This document shows, one piece after another, positions 22,510-32,332 of a DNA stretch of 64,000 bases. Below the pieces are notes generated by a model. It had not been told where the DNA came from. It saw nothing but the letters and a program-made list of their open reading frames with translations, and made no database searches. Made by a program: the position numbers and the translations under genes. The DNA is taken from assembly GCA_020747015.1 (NCBI GenBank), contig JAGTJM010000030.1, positions 248,001 to 312,000 on the forward strand, read 5' to 3'. Numbering within the stretch: the stretch's first letter is position 1; each line of letters begins with the position of its first letter. This DNA is from Pyrenochaeta sp. MPI-SDFR-AT-0127 (taxonomy: Eukaryota > Ascomycota > Dothideomycetes > Pleosporales > Cucurbitariaceae).

Positions 22510-23760
22510 ATGTCTTCACTACTCCACTACTTTGCCTTCGGCAGCTCTGCTAAAGAGACTGTTCCAACCAAAGAAACCCCAGTTCGCGCCCTACCTGCAT
22601 CATGGTACACCTCTCCAGCCATGTACGAGTTTGAACGCCGAGCCATATTCTCTAAGCGATGGCTCTTCATTACACACAGCTCAAGGCTCAAAGAGACTGG
22701 CGACTGGCTGCGATTCAAAGACGTTGCAGGCTTCGACTTCATCATCATTCGCGATAGGGCTGGTACCATCAGCGCCTTCCACAACGTATGCAGACACCGA
22801 GCATACCCAGTGATCGAAGAGGAGAACGCAGGGAACAAGAAGATCCTAGCGTGCAGATACCATGGCTGGAGCTATGGACTTAACGGAAAGTTGGCCAAGG
22901 CACCGGGATATCAGGAGCTCGAGTTTGAGAAGGAGCAAAACGGCCTGTTCAAGATTCACACCAAGATTGACGGTAATGGATTCGTATGGGTCAACATGGA
23001 CGCTTCCCCCACTCCAGAAGTTCCATGGGAGGAGCACTTCGCCAATGTCGATGTGCAGGCACGCTACTCGCACTTGAACTTTGACGACTACGAGCTCGAC
23101 CACACATACGAATTGGACTGCGCGTACAACTGGAAGATCGCCTCTGACAACTTCAACGAGTGCTACCACTGCCCTACGACACACCCCGACATCCCCGCCT
23201 TCCTTAACCTCGAGAGTTTCGACAGCGACACTGTAGACGGACACATCCAACACCACTGCACATCAACACCAGAGCAGCTGGAGAAAGGCTTAGATGTCCA
23301 CAGCACATACTACTTCCCCAACGTTTCCATGTCCGCATCGCCACACTTCATGATGATTCAGAAATTCCTTCCGGCTGGCCCAGGCAAGAGCAACATAACC
23401 TACGAGGTATACAAGAACAAGAACTCTACTTCCGAGGACTTCCACATCATTGCCGACATGTACGAGCGTGTCATGCGCGAAGACAAAGTCCTTTGCAACG
23501 CCGCACAGAGGAACCTCGACAGAGGCGTTTTCGTGAACGGACAGCTGCACCCCAAGTATGAGAAGGCGCCGCTGTTCTTCCAGAGCACTGTGCGCGAAGT
23601 GATTACCGAGCACTTCCAGAGGGAGAAGAATGCAGGGCACGAGATTTGGCCCGCAAGGCAGAAGGTTGAGGGTAATGTGGGCGTGAGCAACGAAGATGAG
23701 GAAATTTGTACCGGTATTGCCTGCGGGTCGGGCGGGCAGAAGGAGGTCCTAGCCTGGTAA
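22510..23760 (+). CDS. Rieske non-haem iron oxygenase, choline-monooxygenase-like
   Basis: A single-exon gene of 416 residues. The Rieske [2Fe-2S] ligands are Cys94/His96 (CRHRAYP) and Cys115/His118 (CRYHGWSYG), with a spacing typical of oxygenase alpha subunits. The catalytic domain has the mononuclear-iron motif SDNFNECYHCPTTHP, with Glu217 and His220/His225. Overall length and motif wording match the choline-monooxygenase/carnitine-oxygenase branch more than the aromatic dioxygenases. The enzyme would need a separate reductase, and none is adjacent. An upstream in-frame ATG at 22474 exists; I prefer 22510 because the protein then begins like its relatives and lies ~100 bp from a TATA box. 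The substrate (a quaternary amine or another small molecule) is not determined by sequence. Confidence 0.9.
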   Translation: MSSLLHYFAFGSSAKETVPTKETPVRALPASWYTSPAMYEFERRAIFSKRWLFITHSSRLKETGDWLRFKDVAGFDFIIIRDRAGTISAFHNVCRHRAYPVIEEENAGNKKILACRYHGWSYGLNGKLAKAPGYQELEFEKEQNGLFKIHTKIDGNGFVWVNMDASPTPEVPWEEHFANVDVQARYSHLNFDDYELDHTYELDCAYNWKIASDNFNECYHCPTTHPDIPAFLNLESFDSDTVDGHIQHHCTSTPEQLEKGLDVHSTYYFPNVSMSASPHFMMIQKFLPAGPGKSNITYEVYKNKNSTSEDFHIIADMYERVMREDKVLCNAAQRNLDRGVFVNGQLHPKYEKAPLFFQSTVREVITEHFQREKNAGHEIWPARQKVEGNVGVSNEDEEICTGIACGSGGQKEVLAW

Positions 23761-24031
23761 ATTGCCTTCTTTGTCAAGATTAATCCTCTTCATTTTCTGG
23801 CGTTTTTTTTTAGCGATGGATTTCCCCAGAGGGCTTTGGCACCCTCCTTTGTGCCTAGCTCTAGCATTTTGTCACGTAGACTTAGAATGATGACCAAAAT
23901 TAAATATATCAACAGCTTTGTGAAAATGCACACTGTGATCTGGTACTCCATTAGAAATGCAGAATTAATCGCATCGAATAAGTGTCATGATATTCGAAAT
24001 ATTGAAATCGTTGCGACGGTATATTTGAACC

Positions 24032-26077
24032 CTATTTGACCGCCTCTTTGATATTCCTCTCAATGCCACCCATCGCTTCCTTGACCGCCGGACAATAATG
24101 CTTCCTGAGAATCTCCCCTTCCCAGACTGTCGCGGCGAAAGGATTGCTTCCCTCGATCTCCACCTTCAACGCATCGAATACACCATCTCCTCGCCTTTCT
24201 TCTGTATACCAAAGCGGCGCAACCTTTTTACCATGCGTTTTCGTGATTCGGTTTAACAAGCCCAGCATTGCCGTGCATGACTTCTCAGGCAAGTGCAATG
24301 AGACAGTCATCAGTTGCTTTGCGAATGCTGCAACGCGAATTGGAGGTACAGCGCGGATAGACGCAGCAGGAAGGAGAACGGATGATAAGGAGCGAATTAA
24401 GAGGACAATAGTGGTCTGAACGTTGATCTTCGCAGTGTCGGCGTGTGATTGTGCGGCGTTGGGATCAGGGAGATGAAGGGATTTGGAGCTCAGCTCGATG
24501 TCTGAATTCAGAGAGACAGGGTGCAGGGTACGGTAGAGATGAGTAATGAAATAACTCAAGTCCAGTTTAAGCGTTGATGCTGCTTTTGCGGCATCTTGCC
24601 CCTCGAGAAGGGCGAAAGCGGTAATGACGCAAAGGAGAGACTCTCGCGTAAGATTTCGCTCTGGTGCTTCGTCATCATCGTCATCGTCTGATGCATCTTC
24701 GTCCTCTGAAGCTTCTGCTGCTGCTGTCAATTCGGCGGTAGCGATTATGTCTCGCAGTGCTTCCAAGATATCACCGAAGAAGTCCTGGTTGATGAGATGC
24801 GCGTATCTTGCGAGTCCTTCGAGAACAGCGCCCATAAGCTTCGGCGAGCGCGCCTTGAGTATTCGAAAGTAAGCCACGAACACCATCTTAAGTGTATCAG
24901 CCTGCATTCGATCACGCTCTTCGTGGCTGACAGCTGCATCGGCTTCTTTGAATTCCTTCTCAATCGCCTTCTTTTCCTTCAGCTCTTTTCGTAACCTCTT
25001 CGTTCGGAACTCGCGCTTCTGCTTCATCTTCTTATTGCTCAGTGGCTGGTCCTCTGATTTGTCGACGGAGTTGTATGAAGCTTTGTGGGCGAATTCGGAC
25101 AGCAGACGGAGATGTAAGAAGGTATTTAAGACACTTTCGTCGAAATGGTAATTCTTGCCCTTCATCATCTTAGTCAACAGAGTGACACCCTCAAGCGCAG
25201 CATTGCTGTCCTCGTCATTCGCAAACAGCGTCTCCATGGCTTCTCTGCATCTTACAAAGTCTGAATCGACACGCCTCGTGCTTAGCTTTCCAACTAAAAT
25301 CTTTAAGAGCTCTCCGCGGAAATTGAAATGAGGGACTGCTATGATCAAGTTGCATGCGCAGCTGATAGCGACCGAAGCAAGACTAGCAATTTGCTCTTTA
25401 TCGGAGCCACTGCTTTTCGCCAGCCTGGCCAGGTGCTTTATGTATGCCTCGTAGCTGGAGACAAGCTTCTGTTCGAACATTCGTAGCTTCTTAACTTCCT
25501 TGGATATCTTTTCCTGCATTTTTTCTTCAGAGAGGGGTCTTATTCTGTACCCAGGAATCAAATCTTTGAAGATGGCCACTTGTGTTGCCAGCGCCAGTTT
25601 CTTGACCGTGATATTTTCCGAGTCTGCAATAGCTGCCAGTGTCTTCAAAGCTCCAATATGCTCTTCCGGGTCTTCGTTGACCAGACTCGCTATCCGCGCC
25701 AATTCCTCCTTTGCCTCCATTATCTGTTGCCGGGCTGGAATCTTCGGCGCTGTTTCCTCCTCTGCCTTTTCCTCATCTGACTCCTCTCCGGCATCACCCT
25801 CGCTTCCAGATCCCAAAAAACTGTCTGAATCTTCACTCTTTACGTCTTCCGCAGCGGCCGGGTGCGCTACCCATCCTTCAGTTGTTCGGACCGGTAGCTT
25901 TTTGTGCTCCTTCTGCTTTTTGAGCTTGCGCGGCCGCGTCTCGTAGTCCTGTTCGAGGTCCCATTTCGCAGCGTTCTTCAGGAAGGTTGCCTTGTGGTCT
26001 TGTGTCGCGCCACTTGCGCGCTCCCCATCCTCTGGGGGAGACAGCCGCCTCCTCTTTGCAGCCGGTACGCGCGACAT
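24032..26077 (-). CDS. NOC3: nucleolar complex protein Noc3
   Basis: A single-exon gene of 681 residues. The N-terminus is basic with nuclear/nucleolar signals (AAKRRRLSPP, RPRKLKKQKEHKK) and is followed by an acidic Glu/Asp-Ser stretch. The central region (LVNEDPEEHIGALKTLAAIA onward) is the Noc3 helical-repeat domain. A second acidic run (EASEDEDASDDDDDDE) precedes the C-terminal CBF/NOC-type region. Length agrees with yeast Noc3 (about 660 residues). Noc3 works with Noc2 in nuclear maturation and export of 60S pre-ribosomes and has been linked to DNA replication initiation. The reading frame is open for 306 nt further upstream, but the start at 26077 gives the canonical N-terminus and leaves a 193-bp spacer to NIP7. 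Confidence 0.95.
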   Translation of the reverse strand: MSRVPAAKRRRLSPPEDGERASGATQDHKATFLKNAAKWDLEQDYETRPRKLKKQKEHKKLPVRTTEGWVAHPAAAEDVKSEDSDSFLGSGSEGDAGEESDEEKAEEETAPKIPARQQIMEAKEELARIASLVNEDPEEHIGALKTLAAIADSENITVKKLALATQVAIFKDLIPGYRIRPLSEEKMQEKISKEVKKLRMFEQKLVSSYEAYIKHLARLAKSSGSDKEQIASLASVAISCACNLIIAVPHFNFRGELLKILVGKLSTRRVDSDFVRCREAMETLFANDEDSNAALEGVTLLTKMMKGKNYHFDESVLNTFLHLRLLSEFAHKASYNSVDKSEDQPLSNKKMKQKREFRTKRLRKELKEKKAIEKEFKEADAAVSHEERDRMQADTLKMVFVAYFRILKARSPKLMGAVLEGLARYAHLINQDFFGDILEALRDIIATAELTAAAEASEDEDASDDDDDDEAPERNLTRESLLCVITAFALLEGQDAAKAASTLKLDLSYFITHLYRTLHPVSLNSDIELSSKSLHLPDPNAAQSHADTAKINVQTTIVLLIRSLSSVLLPAASIRAVPPIRVAAFAKQLMTVSLHLPEKSCTAMLGLLNRITKTHGKKVAPLWYTEERRGDGVFDALKVEIEGSNPFAATVWEGEILRKHYCPAVKEAMGGIERNIKEAVK

Positions 26078-26270
26078 TGTATGATTTGAGAAATTGGGTG
26101 GAGAGGGGAATTGGCTGCTGCTGGAAAGTGCCGCCAGAAATTTTGGTAAGAGGTCGGCAGAAACCACACCGCTTTGGCCGACTCTCCACATTTTTTTGGC
26201 TGCACATGCAGACTTGCGATCGGGCAACCTCAAACTCTCCAACTCTCCTAATTCACAGCCAACACCAAAG
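26078..26270. promoter_or_regulatory. 193-bp bidirectional promoter region of NOC3/NIP7
   Basis: Only 193 bp separate two divergent start codons for 60S biogenesis factors, so the promoters must overlap or be shared. An AGAAATTTTGG sequence near 26134-26144 resembles the A/T core of the yeast rRNA-processing element. No clear TATA box is present. Shared control is inferred from spacing and function. Confidence 0.55.
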
Positions 26271-26935
26271 ATGAGACCACTCACGGAGCCCGAGACGAAG
26301 ACTCTCTTTGAGAAGCTCGCTACATACTGCGGCAAGGGCATATCGAACCTCATAGCCGACCCCGCAGGCAGCTCAGATCGCAATGTCTTCCGCGTACAGG
26401 TACTTTCACTCCCACTTCATGATTTATATAGCCGCATTCTGACAGTCGCATAGGGTTCAAGAGTCTACTATGTCCGTGAATCTCTCGCCAACCTCGCCAC
26501 ATCCGTGGCCCGCGACAATCTCTTGTCCCTTGGAATCTGCCTTGGAAAGTTTACAAAGACTGGAAAATTCCGGTTACACATCACGGCGCTGTCCATTATC
26601 GCACCACACGCACGGTACAAGGTCTGGGTGAAACAAAATGGCGAGATGCCGTTCCTCTATGGAGGCAATGTGCTCAAGGCGCATGTTGGGCGATGGAGTG
26701 AAGACTGCCCGGAACACCAAGGTGTCGTAGTATTGAGCATGAATGACACACCCCTGGTACGCAGTCTTTGTTAAATCTCGGCAGTGCTAGTATACTAATC
26801 TGATTATAGGGTTTTGGCGTAAGCGCAAGATCAACGGCCGAGGCGAGGAAACTAGACCCCACAGGCATCGTCACTTTCAGGCAAGCAGATATTGGCGAGT
26901 ACCTAAGAGAGGAAGATACCCTATTCACGACCTGA
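26271..26935 (+). CDS. NIP7: 60S ribosome biogenesis protein Nip7
   Basis: A 185-residue protein from three exons: 26271-26399, 26454-26756 and 26810-26935. Introns are 54 and 53 nt and all junctions are in phase 0. The N-terminal half (MRPLTEPETKTLFEKLATYC) is the Nip7 pre-PUA domain and the C-terminal ~80 residues are the PUA RNA-binding domain. Length matches yeast and human Nip7 almost exactly. Nip7 binds pre-rRNA and is needed for 27S processing to mature 60S subunits. It is divergent from NOC3, which acts in the same process. Confidence 0.96.
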
Positions 26936-27197
26936 GGAGCTAGCAATGGAAAAAATTACGGGTTTCACAACGAGGATACCAGCTCCAAAAGCAAAGAGCG
27001 AAGACCGCCCCAGCTTGGGAGATAGTGCAGTAAGGCACTTTAGTGGTTTGGAACTCCAGAAGAGCCGTCTGTCAAAAAGGCATGGAAAGGTAGTGTAAGT
27101 TGCACTCAACTACACGATTGCAATATCAAGAGTAGAGCGAATGAAGAAAAGATACCCCTGGATATCCGCACCCAGCTAATCATCTCATCCTATCATT

Positions 27198-29273
27198 CTA
27201 CGCAGCGCATACGTCCTTTGATGCATCCTCCTTTAGCACATCACTCGCCTTCTCACTGATCATGAACGTACTGACTACAGGGAATACGCCAGGTATTCTG
27301 AGGCACTCAGTCAGCATAATTCGGCTCCAGCTTGGATACTGCGCACTCACCTTGGGAAGACACTGGCATCTACAACCCTCAGTCCTTTCACCCCTCTTAC
27401 TCTGAATCTTCCATCTAACACAGCGTTCACATCTCCATCTTTACCAATCGCCGCTGTACTCGTAGGATGGTGTCCAAAAGTCTGTCCGGTAATCCAATCC
27501 TCATCCGCCTGCCCACAATATCCCTCCTTATCTGGCCCCTGCGGGCACGGAGGCTCCTTCGTCTGCACCGTGATGCCCCTCGCAGCTGCATAAATCTTCC
27601 TCGCCCACGCAATCGTATCCTTCATGGCACCCATATCCGTCTCTTTGCCCTGTTCATACAGCATAAAGTTGATCTCTGGAACATCCTGCGGATTCGCAGA
27701 AAGCAATTTGACATAGCCCTTTTTATTCTGGGGATGGTTCTTCACCATGGAGATGCCGTATGTGCCTGGACCGTCCTGGGGCAGCGCCGTGTTCGTTTGA
27801 TTGGAGGGCCAGAAGCCGCGGAAGGCGAAGGAGCCTTGCATGATGAACATGTCGCGTTCACCGTCAGGCGTGTGCTTCGTAGTCATCATGATGATAGGCT
27901 GAGAGAAGCCGCCGGACGTTTGGCCAGAGACTTGCCCGATAATTGGCATCTCTTGGTTGTCTTGCATGTTCTGGCCTACGCCGGGTGAGTCGACCAGGAC
28001 TGGGATTTTGAACTCGTCGAGCTGGGCTTTGGGACCGATGCCAGATAGCACTATAGAAGTGGGTATGAAGTTAGAGTATGTTTTATGTGTATTTTGAAAG
28101 AAGAGTTGAACTTACTGAGAATTTGCGGCGTATTGAACGCTCCACCTGAGATGATAACTTCCTTGCGTGCAATAGCTGTCTTGAGTGTCCCTTTACTTCC
28201 CTGAACGAATCGCGCATCGGCCTTGTAGAGTGACTTGCCCTGCAGGAATTCAACGCCAGTCGCTCGAGGTTTACCACCGCACGACGTGGTGTTAGAAAAG
28301 AGAACGCGAGTTGCAAGGCTATTAACACTCAGCGTTAAGGGAAACTTTTTGTCAATTGTATCTTTGATATAGTCCCTGGAGCTATAGCGTTCACCGTTAG
28401 TCTTCGTATGTGTGGGAAGTCCCCAGATGCCATTCTTCCAGTCGCGCTTGGGATCGAGGAAATTTGCGTCGGAGCCCATGGAGGCCGTGATATCTGCTTG
28501 AGCCGTGGAGACAGAAAAGTTCTGCGCAATAGCTTGTACAATCCCGAGGACGGGTTGCCCGATCGATGCTGGTTTGTTCATATTAGTTTGGAAGTATCCG
28601 TTGAAACCATGACCTGCTGTTCCGGATGGCAGATAGTTGTTCTTCTCGATGCGCTGGAAGATCTTGCGCATGCTATCAGAGCTGGTCATATTAGTTTTTT
28701 CTGCATGAATGGGTGTGTGATAGAACTTACTTCCAAGAAGCATCGCCGGTAAGATCCTGAATGTAGTTCCAGTCACTGTCAGCCGGGAGCCAACTAGAAT
28801 CGCTTCAGTAACTCTTTCCACGCCGTCATTTGAGTCAACGGCCTCACTTACGTGCACATCGCATTGATCATACTACTACCGCCAACACTACTCCCGCGTG
28901 GATAGTACACTCCCAGGAACTTGCTCCCCTGAGGCGCCTTGCTTGCGTCACTGCCTGCTCCAACCCAGTATCTGCCCTCCTTCGTCTTCCACACCAGCTT
29001 GTTGTTCATCATGTTGCGCTTTTCGTCTGCATAGTGCTTGACAAAGAAGTCCCACGTGATCTGAGGTGGATACTGTCCTGAATTGCCTTGAGTAGACTGA
29101 TCACCTGCTTCGATGAGTAGCACGCTGTAGTTTGCCCGGGCGAGATTTGAAGCCAAGGGGCCACCGCCCGGCCCAGTACCCACTACGATGTAGTCATAGG
29201 TGTCTTGGGCGATGGTGGGTGTGAATAGAGTGGTGCCGGCGAGCAGGAGCACAGCTTGTGTAAAAAACCCCAT
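27198..29273 (-). CDS. secreted GMC oxidoreductase
   Basis: A 616-residue flavoenzyme from five exons: 29273-28852, 28793-28731 (63 nt), 28681-28116, 28050-27351 and 27297-27198. Introns are 49-65 nt and every phase closes. A signal peptide ends at TPTIAQ. The FAD-binding βαβ motif is IVVGTGPGGGPLASNLA, followed by VLLIEAG. The first GMC signature region (YPRGSSVGGSSMINAM) and the second (SGGAFNTPQIL, across the third splice) are present. The catalytic His region is GHHPTSTAAIG. The segment that normally ends in the second catalytic His/Asn reads DASVFPRIPGVFPVVS, with Phe at that position. The family oxidises alcohols or sugars with O2 or another acceptor, and fungal secreted members feed H2O2 or electrons to lignocellulose attack. 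The substrate is not predictable, and the missing second catalytic residue raises doubt about oxidase activity. Confidence 0.9.
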
Positions 29274-30362
29274 GTCGAACAAACTTGAAATGCGCCCACG
29301 AAGAGATGTAGATTCGAAACGGCACGTAGAGATAACCGAACATTGTCGAAGAAATCTCAAGCCCTTAAGAGCTCCATTCCTTTGATAATGCGTCGTGAAC
29401 ACCCTCAATATCCCCTCGTGGAACTGCCGAAGTCTTCATTTGCTCCGAAGTCTTGACTCCTCTTCTTTCATTGTGCTCAGCTTGGCACCTTCGAAGCATG
29501 ACGGGTAATAGCAACAGCCATGTGCGGCCCCTGCAATTAGCGTCGAATCCTAGATATCGACGCAGCCAAGAAATTCAAGTGTGCGTGGGGAAAGTGTACA
29601 AAGTCGAACAACATGTGTGAAATCGACCCTAGAGCGCATACTACACTGTGGACCCTAGAAGAGTGGAGACCAACCCCGATGTTTTGGAGCTCATATGGCA
29701 AAAGATCCTGGACGGCGCAGCAAAGCAGCAATCATTTACCGAGAGTGTGAACCGACGTTACAATCACAATCCAGAAGCTACAATGAGTAGGCCGTAGCGG
29801 TCACTGTGGAAACCGTGCTTACCATTCCTCGGAACGCAGAAAGTGCAGCATGGCTCAACAAAAAAGTTAAAACCCAATGGTATGAAAGGATCTCTGGATC
29901 CGAGGCATTCAACCTAGAAAGTATTGTGGAGCAGTGTTTGGGTGACAAAGTATCGTCACATAGTTGCCTGCAATAAATTGAGTGAGGGGAAGAAAGTTGA
30001 TAAGTGGTCACTTCCTAGCCTGACATTTGCCGTTCATCAGCCTAGCCGAATCTGGGTGCAGACTGTATATTCAACAGGCGCAATGGTCACAAGCAGCTCT
30101 GAAGTAAATGTGTAATGCTGTTTGATTTTCGTTGTTTATGCTGGGCTGGTAATCTATAGCCTGCAGCGTTGCTACCTACAGTGGCCTCATTCGGCTCATT
30201 TTGGGTATTGTTCTCCTCCAGCCGTGCCATTGTTCTCCGTCTATCCAATTGCCCGTCCATAATCCGCAGTCGCCTTGTACGACCGCATACGTGTACCGCA
30301 TTAACGCACAAAGGTGCGAGATGGTCGCTATGGATGATGTCCTATCCACAGATAATCTAGAT
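29274..30362. other. intergenic stretch, no gene recognised
   Basis: About 1.1 kb upstream of the GMC gene and downstream of the next minus-strand gene. Only short overlapping ORFs without motifs are seen. Confidence 0.4.
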
Positions 30363-31169
30363 TTAGGTGGCGGAGCCCTCGGCTTCGCTTCGTCTACGAG
30401 GTGCTTGTCCGAAAGGCACGCCGAAGTTTAGTGGTGGGCTCTTCAGTCGCACTCCATCAACGACCTCGACATCTTCTGACTTGTGCGATTCAGCAGACCC
30501 CTTTCGGCTCAGTGGCAAGCCATCCGTGGTCGGGACGCTCTGCATGGGCTCTGGTGCGTCCCGGAGCTTGCTGAACCTCTCCTGCTCTCGAGCAATTTTA
30601 CTCAGCTCATCGTCCAGGGCATCCAAAGCAATGAGATCATCAGCACCGTCCACTGGGTTCGTGGGTAGTACTAAAGGACCCGTCAGTGCCCGGTCGAGGT
30701 CTGGTGTAGCTGAGCGCTCCTCGTGAACTGGGTTCTGTTGTATTGGTTGTTCTTCGGCTCCTTGTACAGGAGATAAGGCGCGTGGGATCAAGGGAGTATG
30801 GCCGGCGTGGCGCTTATTGGCTTCAGGGAGAGGTGAAAGCAGAGCATGGGTTGGCGGTGGTGACGGGAGGACTTCATCATCGAGCTCTGATGAGGGCAGA
30901 GATATTCTGGCAATCAACCCAGGACGGCTCTTACGCCTCTCGGCCAGCGTTAATGTGTCGGATGTTGAAGTCATAGGAGCATTTGGACTATACGGCAGCG
31001 GCTGCACGACAGAAGGCAGATGTGCAAGGGTCTGCGGCTTCTGTGTTATCATCTCGTCTGGTGGAGTGGTGGTGTCTGGAACAGTGAAGAGGATGTCAGG
31101 ACGAACGGATGGACGCTTTGCCAGTCCTGCCCAAAGAGTTTGGGTGCTCGCGTCGACGTAATTCGCCAT
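30363..31169 (-). CDS. hypothetical disordered protein
   Basis: A 268-residue single-exon ORF that I do not recognise. Composition is Pro/Ser/Thr-rich with little predicted fold. Features include a short N-terminal motif MANYVDASTQTLWAGLAKRP, a possible short helix ALDALDDELSKIAREQERFSKLRD near 180-205, and a basic C-terminus (APRRRSEAEG). The antisense frame is open in places but shorter. The clean 807-nt frame and biased composition suggest a real intrinsically disordered protein, possibly a scaffold or regulator. No function can be given, and an extra 5' exon cannot be excluded. Confidence 0.6.
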   Translation of the reverse strand: MANYVDASTQTLWAGLAKRPSVRPDILFTVPDTTTPPDEMITQKPQTLAHLPSVVQPLPYSPNAPMTSTSDTLTLAERRKSRPGLIARISLPSSELDDEVLPSPPPTHALLSPLPEANKRHAGHTPLIPRALSPVQGAEEQPIQQNPVHEERSATPDLDRALTGPLVLPTNPVDGADDLIALDALDDELSKIAREQERFSKLRDAPEPMQSVPTTDGLPLSRKGSAESHKSEDVEVVDGVRLKSPPLNFGVPFGQAPRRRSEAEGSAT

Positions 31170-31874
31170 GATGGATGCGCATCAACGCTAGAAGCTGGTC
31201 AGCCGTGATTCGGCAGGCCTAAGGGTAGATGACCGACCTAGTGCAAGCGTCGGGTAGCGGCGTGGCTGTCGGAATGCAGGTGTCGCGTGGTGACGGCTTG
31301 ATGATGGTTGTTTCGTGTCAATGGATGCTGGAGCGAATGATGTCCAGGCGGGCAAGAAGTGGGTGAGTGCGAGGTAAGACTGCTAGTGTTTGGCGTTGGC
31401 GGTGGTGATGGTGATGACTGTGTGTTTGGCATGCAAATGCGGACGAGGTGGCCATGTTAAATGCGCGGTTAGCGAGTGGATCCGCGTTGCAACGACGAGG
31501 TGAAAGCTAAAGGGCGACCGGCCAGCCAGGATGCATCAGGGCAACCACGTCATACGCAGATGGTACCTGCCGCCCCACCAAAATTTCCCGGCAGTCGATC
31601 CCCAGCAACCACGGCAGCGGGCCTGCTATGCCTTGTTTATTTCAAGACTCGTCCTTCTCCCCCCTCCGTCTCTGCTGGCTCTGCTTCGTCTGGGGGAGAG
31701 ATACTGCAAGCCACGCGCGTTGAGACTGTGGAGCTGCATGTCATCATGGAGAAGCCTTATCTTGGCTGTGAGGGCTGGTCCGTCCCAAACCGCATCACGA
31801 GCGCAAATCTCCAGCGAGGTCGCCCCCATGTTGTTCCTCTTCAATCCTGCCGTTCCTGTCTCCTGCTCGGCGCC
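31170..31874. other. intergenic stretch with simple-sequence bias
   Basis: This is the upstream region of the 268-residue hypothetical gene. It is rich in GGTGG/CCACC-type short words around 31340-31450 but has no ordered tandem repeat. No gene is recognised. Confidence 0.35.
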
Positions 31875-32297
31875 TTAGCCCTCTGAGCGCTCGGCGGCCT
31901 GAACAAGCCTCCCAAGGTCTGAGACAGCAAAGTCAGGGTCCGAAAAGAGCACGGGACGCCAGGTCTTCCCTTTCCCGCCTTGGACGACGTAGAGAGGGGT
32001 AACAGGCAAAGGAGCCTTGTCGCAATACATCAACCCAAAGTAGCTTCCAAAAAGACTGACATCCATGGCAAGACCCAGCTTAGGATTCTAGCACGACTTT
32101 CAAGCTTCTAGAACCTGTCTAACAACGGTGTCCGCAGCACCTTGCGCTGTGCCTGCATATCGCGCCTTCCCAAACCGGAACACTAGGATCTCGACGAACA
32201 CGTCCAGACTGGCCACCACATCCAGCTGTCTTGACCTCATAGCCCGAAACCTGGGCTTGTACTGGATCCTTTCTCCTGGGACAGAGACCCAAGACAC
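31875..32297 (-). other. possible unrecognised minus-strand coding exons
   Basis: Two minus-strand open segments look protein-like. One is 32297-32100, encoding a peptide ending GAADTVVRQVLEA. The other is 32066-31875, encoding MDVSLFGSYFGLMYCDKAP and ending at TGA. The second frame stays open upstream to a possible acceptor (CTAG before AATCCTAAG near 32085), so the two could be exons of one gene, but I found no satisfactory in-phase donor between them. No family is recognised. The annotation is tentative, and the neighbouring hydrolase gene starts just upstream on the other strand. Confidence 0.3.
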
Positions 32298-32332
32298 GGA
32301 ACAAGAAAAAGAGACTGTGGAAACCCGTCACT

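Noticed and set aside
17029..23760. Idea that tyrosinase, ricin lectin and Rieske oxygenase form a natural-product cluster
   Set aside because: There is no backbone synthase, precursor peptide, regulator or transporter next to them, and spacing is 1.6 kb or more. Proximity alone is weak evidence.
26268..26276. PAC-like GATGAG element at the NIP7 start
   Set aside because: The match is formed by the start codon itself (AAGATGAGACC), so it has no regulatory meaning there.
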